DNA of 64,000 bases from Artemisia argyi (taxonomy: Eukaryota > Streptophyta > Magnoliopsida > Asterales > Asteraceae). Below the pieces are notes generated by a model. That model saw only the letters and a list, made by a program, of their open reading frames with translations, was not told the DNA's origin and ran no database searches. Within the stretch, counting starts at the first letter, position 1. Each line of letters starts with the position of its first letter. Positions 63,572-64,000 of the stretch are shown here, piece after piece. Location: NCBI GenBank assembly GCA_030686995.1, contig CM060692.1, positions 14,551,465-14,615,464 of the forward strand, given 5' to 3'. The position numbers and the translations under genes were made by a program.

Positions 63572-64000
63572 CCACTCCGTTAAATACTAACGGTCGTTAG
63601 CCACTCCGTTAAATACTAACGGTCGTTACCCGTTTTGTGTTTATTAATAATTATATATAACATTTAAAAAAAATTATTCTTTTACTCTTCATACGTAAAG
63701 TGTGCAATCCCACGTTCTCGAGTTCGCTCCTAACACACAACTATTAATTTATGTTCATAAACTAACACCACTGGATAGAGGAATTCCACAATAGTACTCT
63801 CTTCTATCTCGTCTTCCTCAAAGGGGTTATAAAAATCTGCAGAATATAAACGATTGATCTAGCTTAATCAGTTAAATGGCCATACAAACTATATGCACAT
63901 TTGATCACTAAAGACAGAAAGTTTAGTAAAACTGAAACAAAATTTGGTGTTAGGGGATAAACTGGTTCCCTAGCAGGGAATACGTTGGTGGTATTGAAGA
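63572..64000. repeat. Chimeric tandem repeat, third unit, cut by the window edge
   Basis: LTR end at 63572-63767, exon fragment at 63773-63836, and the junction into the MULE ORF at about 63963. The array continues beyond the window. Confidence 0.8.

Overview
This is a plant nuclear window made almost wholly of transposable elements. It is AT-rich, has spliced gene structure, and shows several superfamilies of plant transposons nested in one another. The Gag proteins (SIRE-type Ty1/copia) and the PB1-like MULE proteins look most like those I know from Asteraceae genomes. That lineage is an inference; nothing here proves a species.

Layout, from outside in. (1) A minus-strand host gene supplies five small 3' exons (112-855) and part of one more (52993-53056). 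(2) One of its exons is split by a copia-like, minus-strand, apparently non-coding LTR element (856-52987; LTRs of 784 bp). (3) That element is split by a minus-strand Ty3-like element with 3.46-kb LTRs and only a 2.2-kb interior (4446-48653, TSD CTAAC). (4) The right LTR of this element took three further insertions within about 460 bp of its own sequence: TE-A (11974-20202, TSD ATTTT), TE-B (20624-46099, TSD AAAAC) and a solo LTR (46153-47498, TSD ATAAT). The undamaged left LTR preserves all three empty sites. LTR divergence counted by eye falls in the nesting order: about 1.9 %, 0.9 %, 0.4 %, then 0.15 %.

TE-A and TE-B belong to one non-autonomous, SIRE-like family that keeps gag (CCHC knuckle) but has no protease, integrase, reverse transcriptase or RNase H. 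TE-B is a tandem array LTR-int-LTR-int-LTR-int-LTR with a single outer TSD. Each TE-B interior carries gag, ORF2 (399 aa, behind a probable leader intron) and ORF3 (199 aa, behind a TATA box). A GC-rich inverted-repeat module of about 75 bp (GGGCGGCCCCCTTAA / TTAAGGGGACCGGCC) sits in each LTR upstream of the TATA box and again upstream of ORF2 and ORF3. It occurs 13 times in the window and looks like a reused promoter part. Only the middle TE-B copy has all three ORFs open: copy 1 has a stop in gag and copy 3 a stop in ORF2.

The right flank (52988-64000) holds a MULE-end-like piece, a hAT-type element with an 8-bp TSD, a LINE 3' fragment, and a chimeric tandem repeat of about 4.16 kb. The repeat unit fuses an LTR end and exon fragment to the N-terminal half of a MULE PB1-like protein, then an AT-rich stretch, a SINE-like piece and a region packed with ATAAGC motifs. 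The array runs off the right edge.
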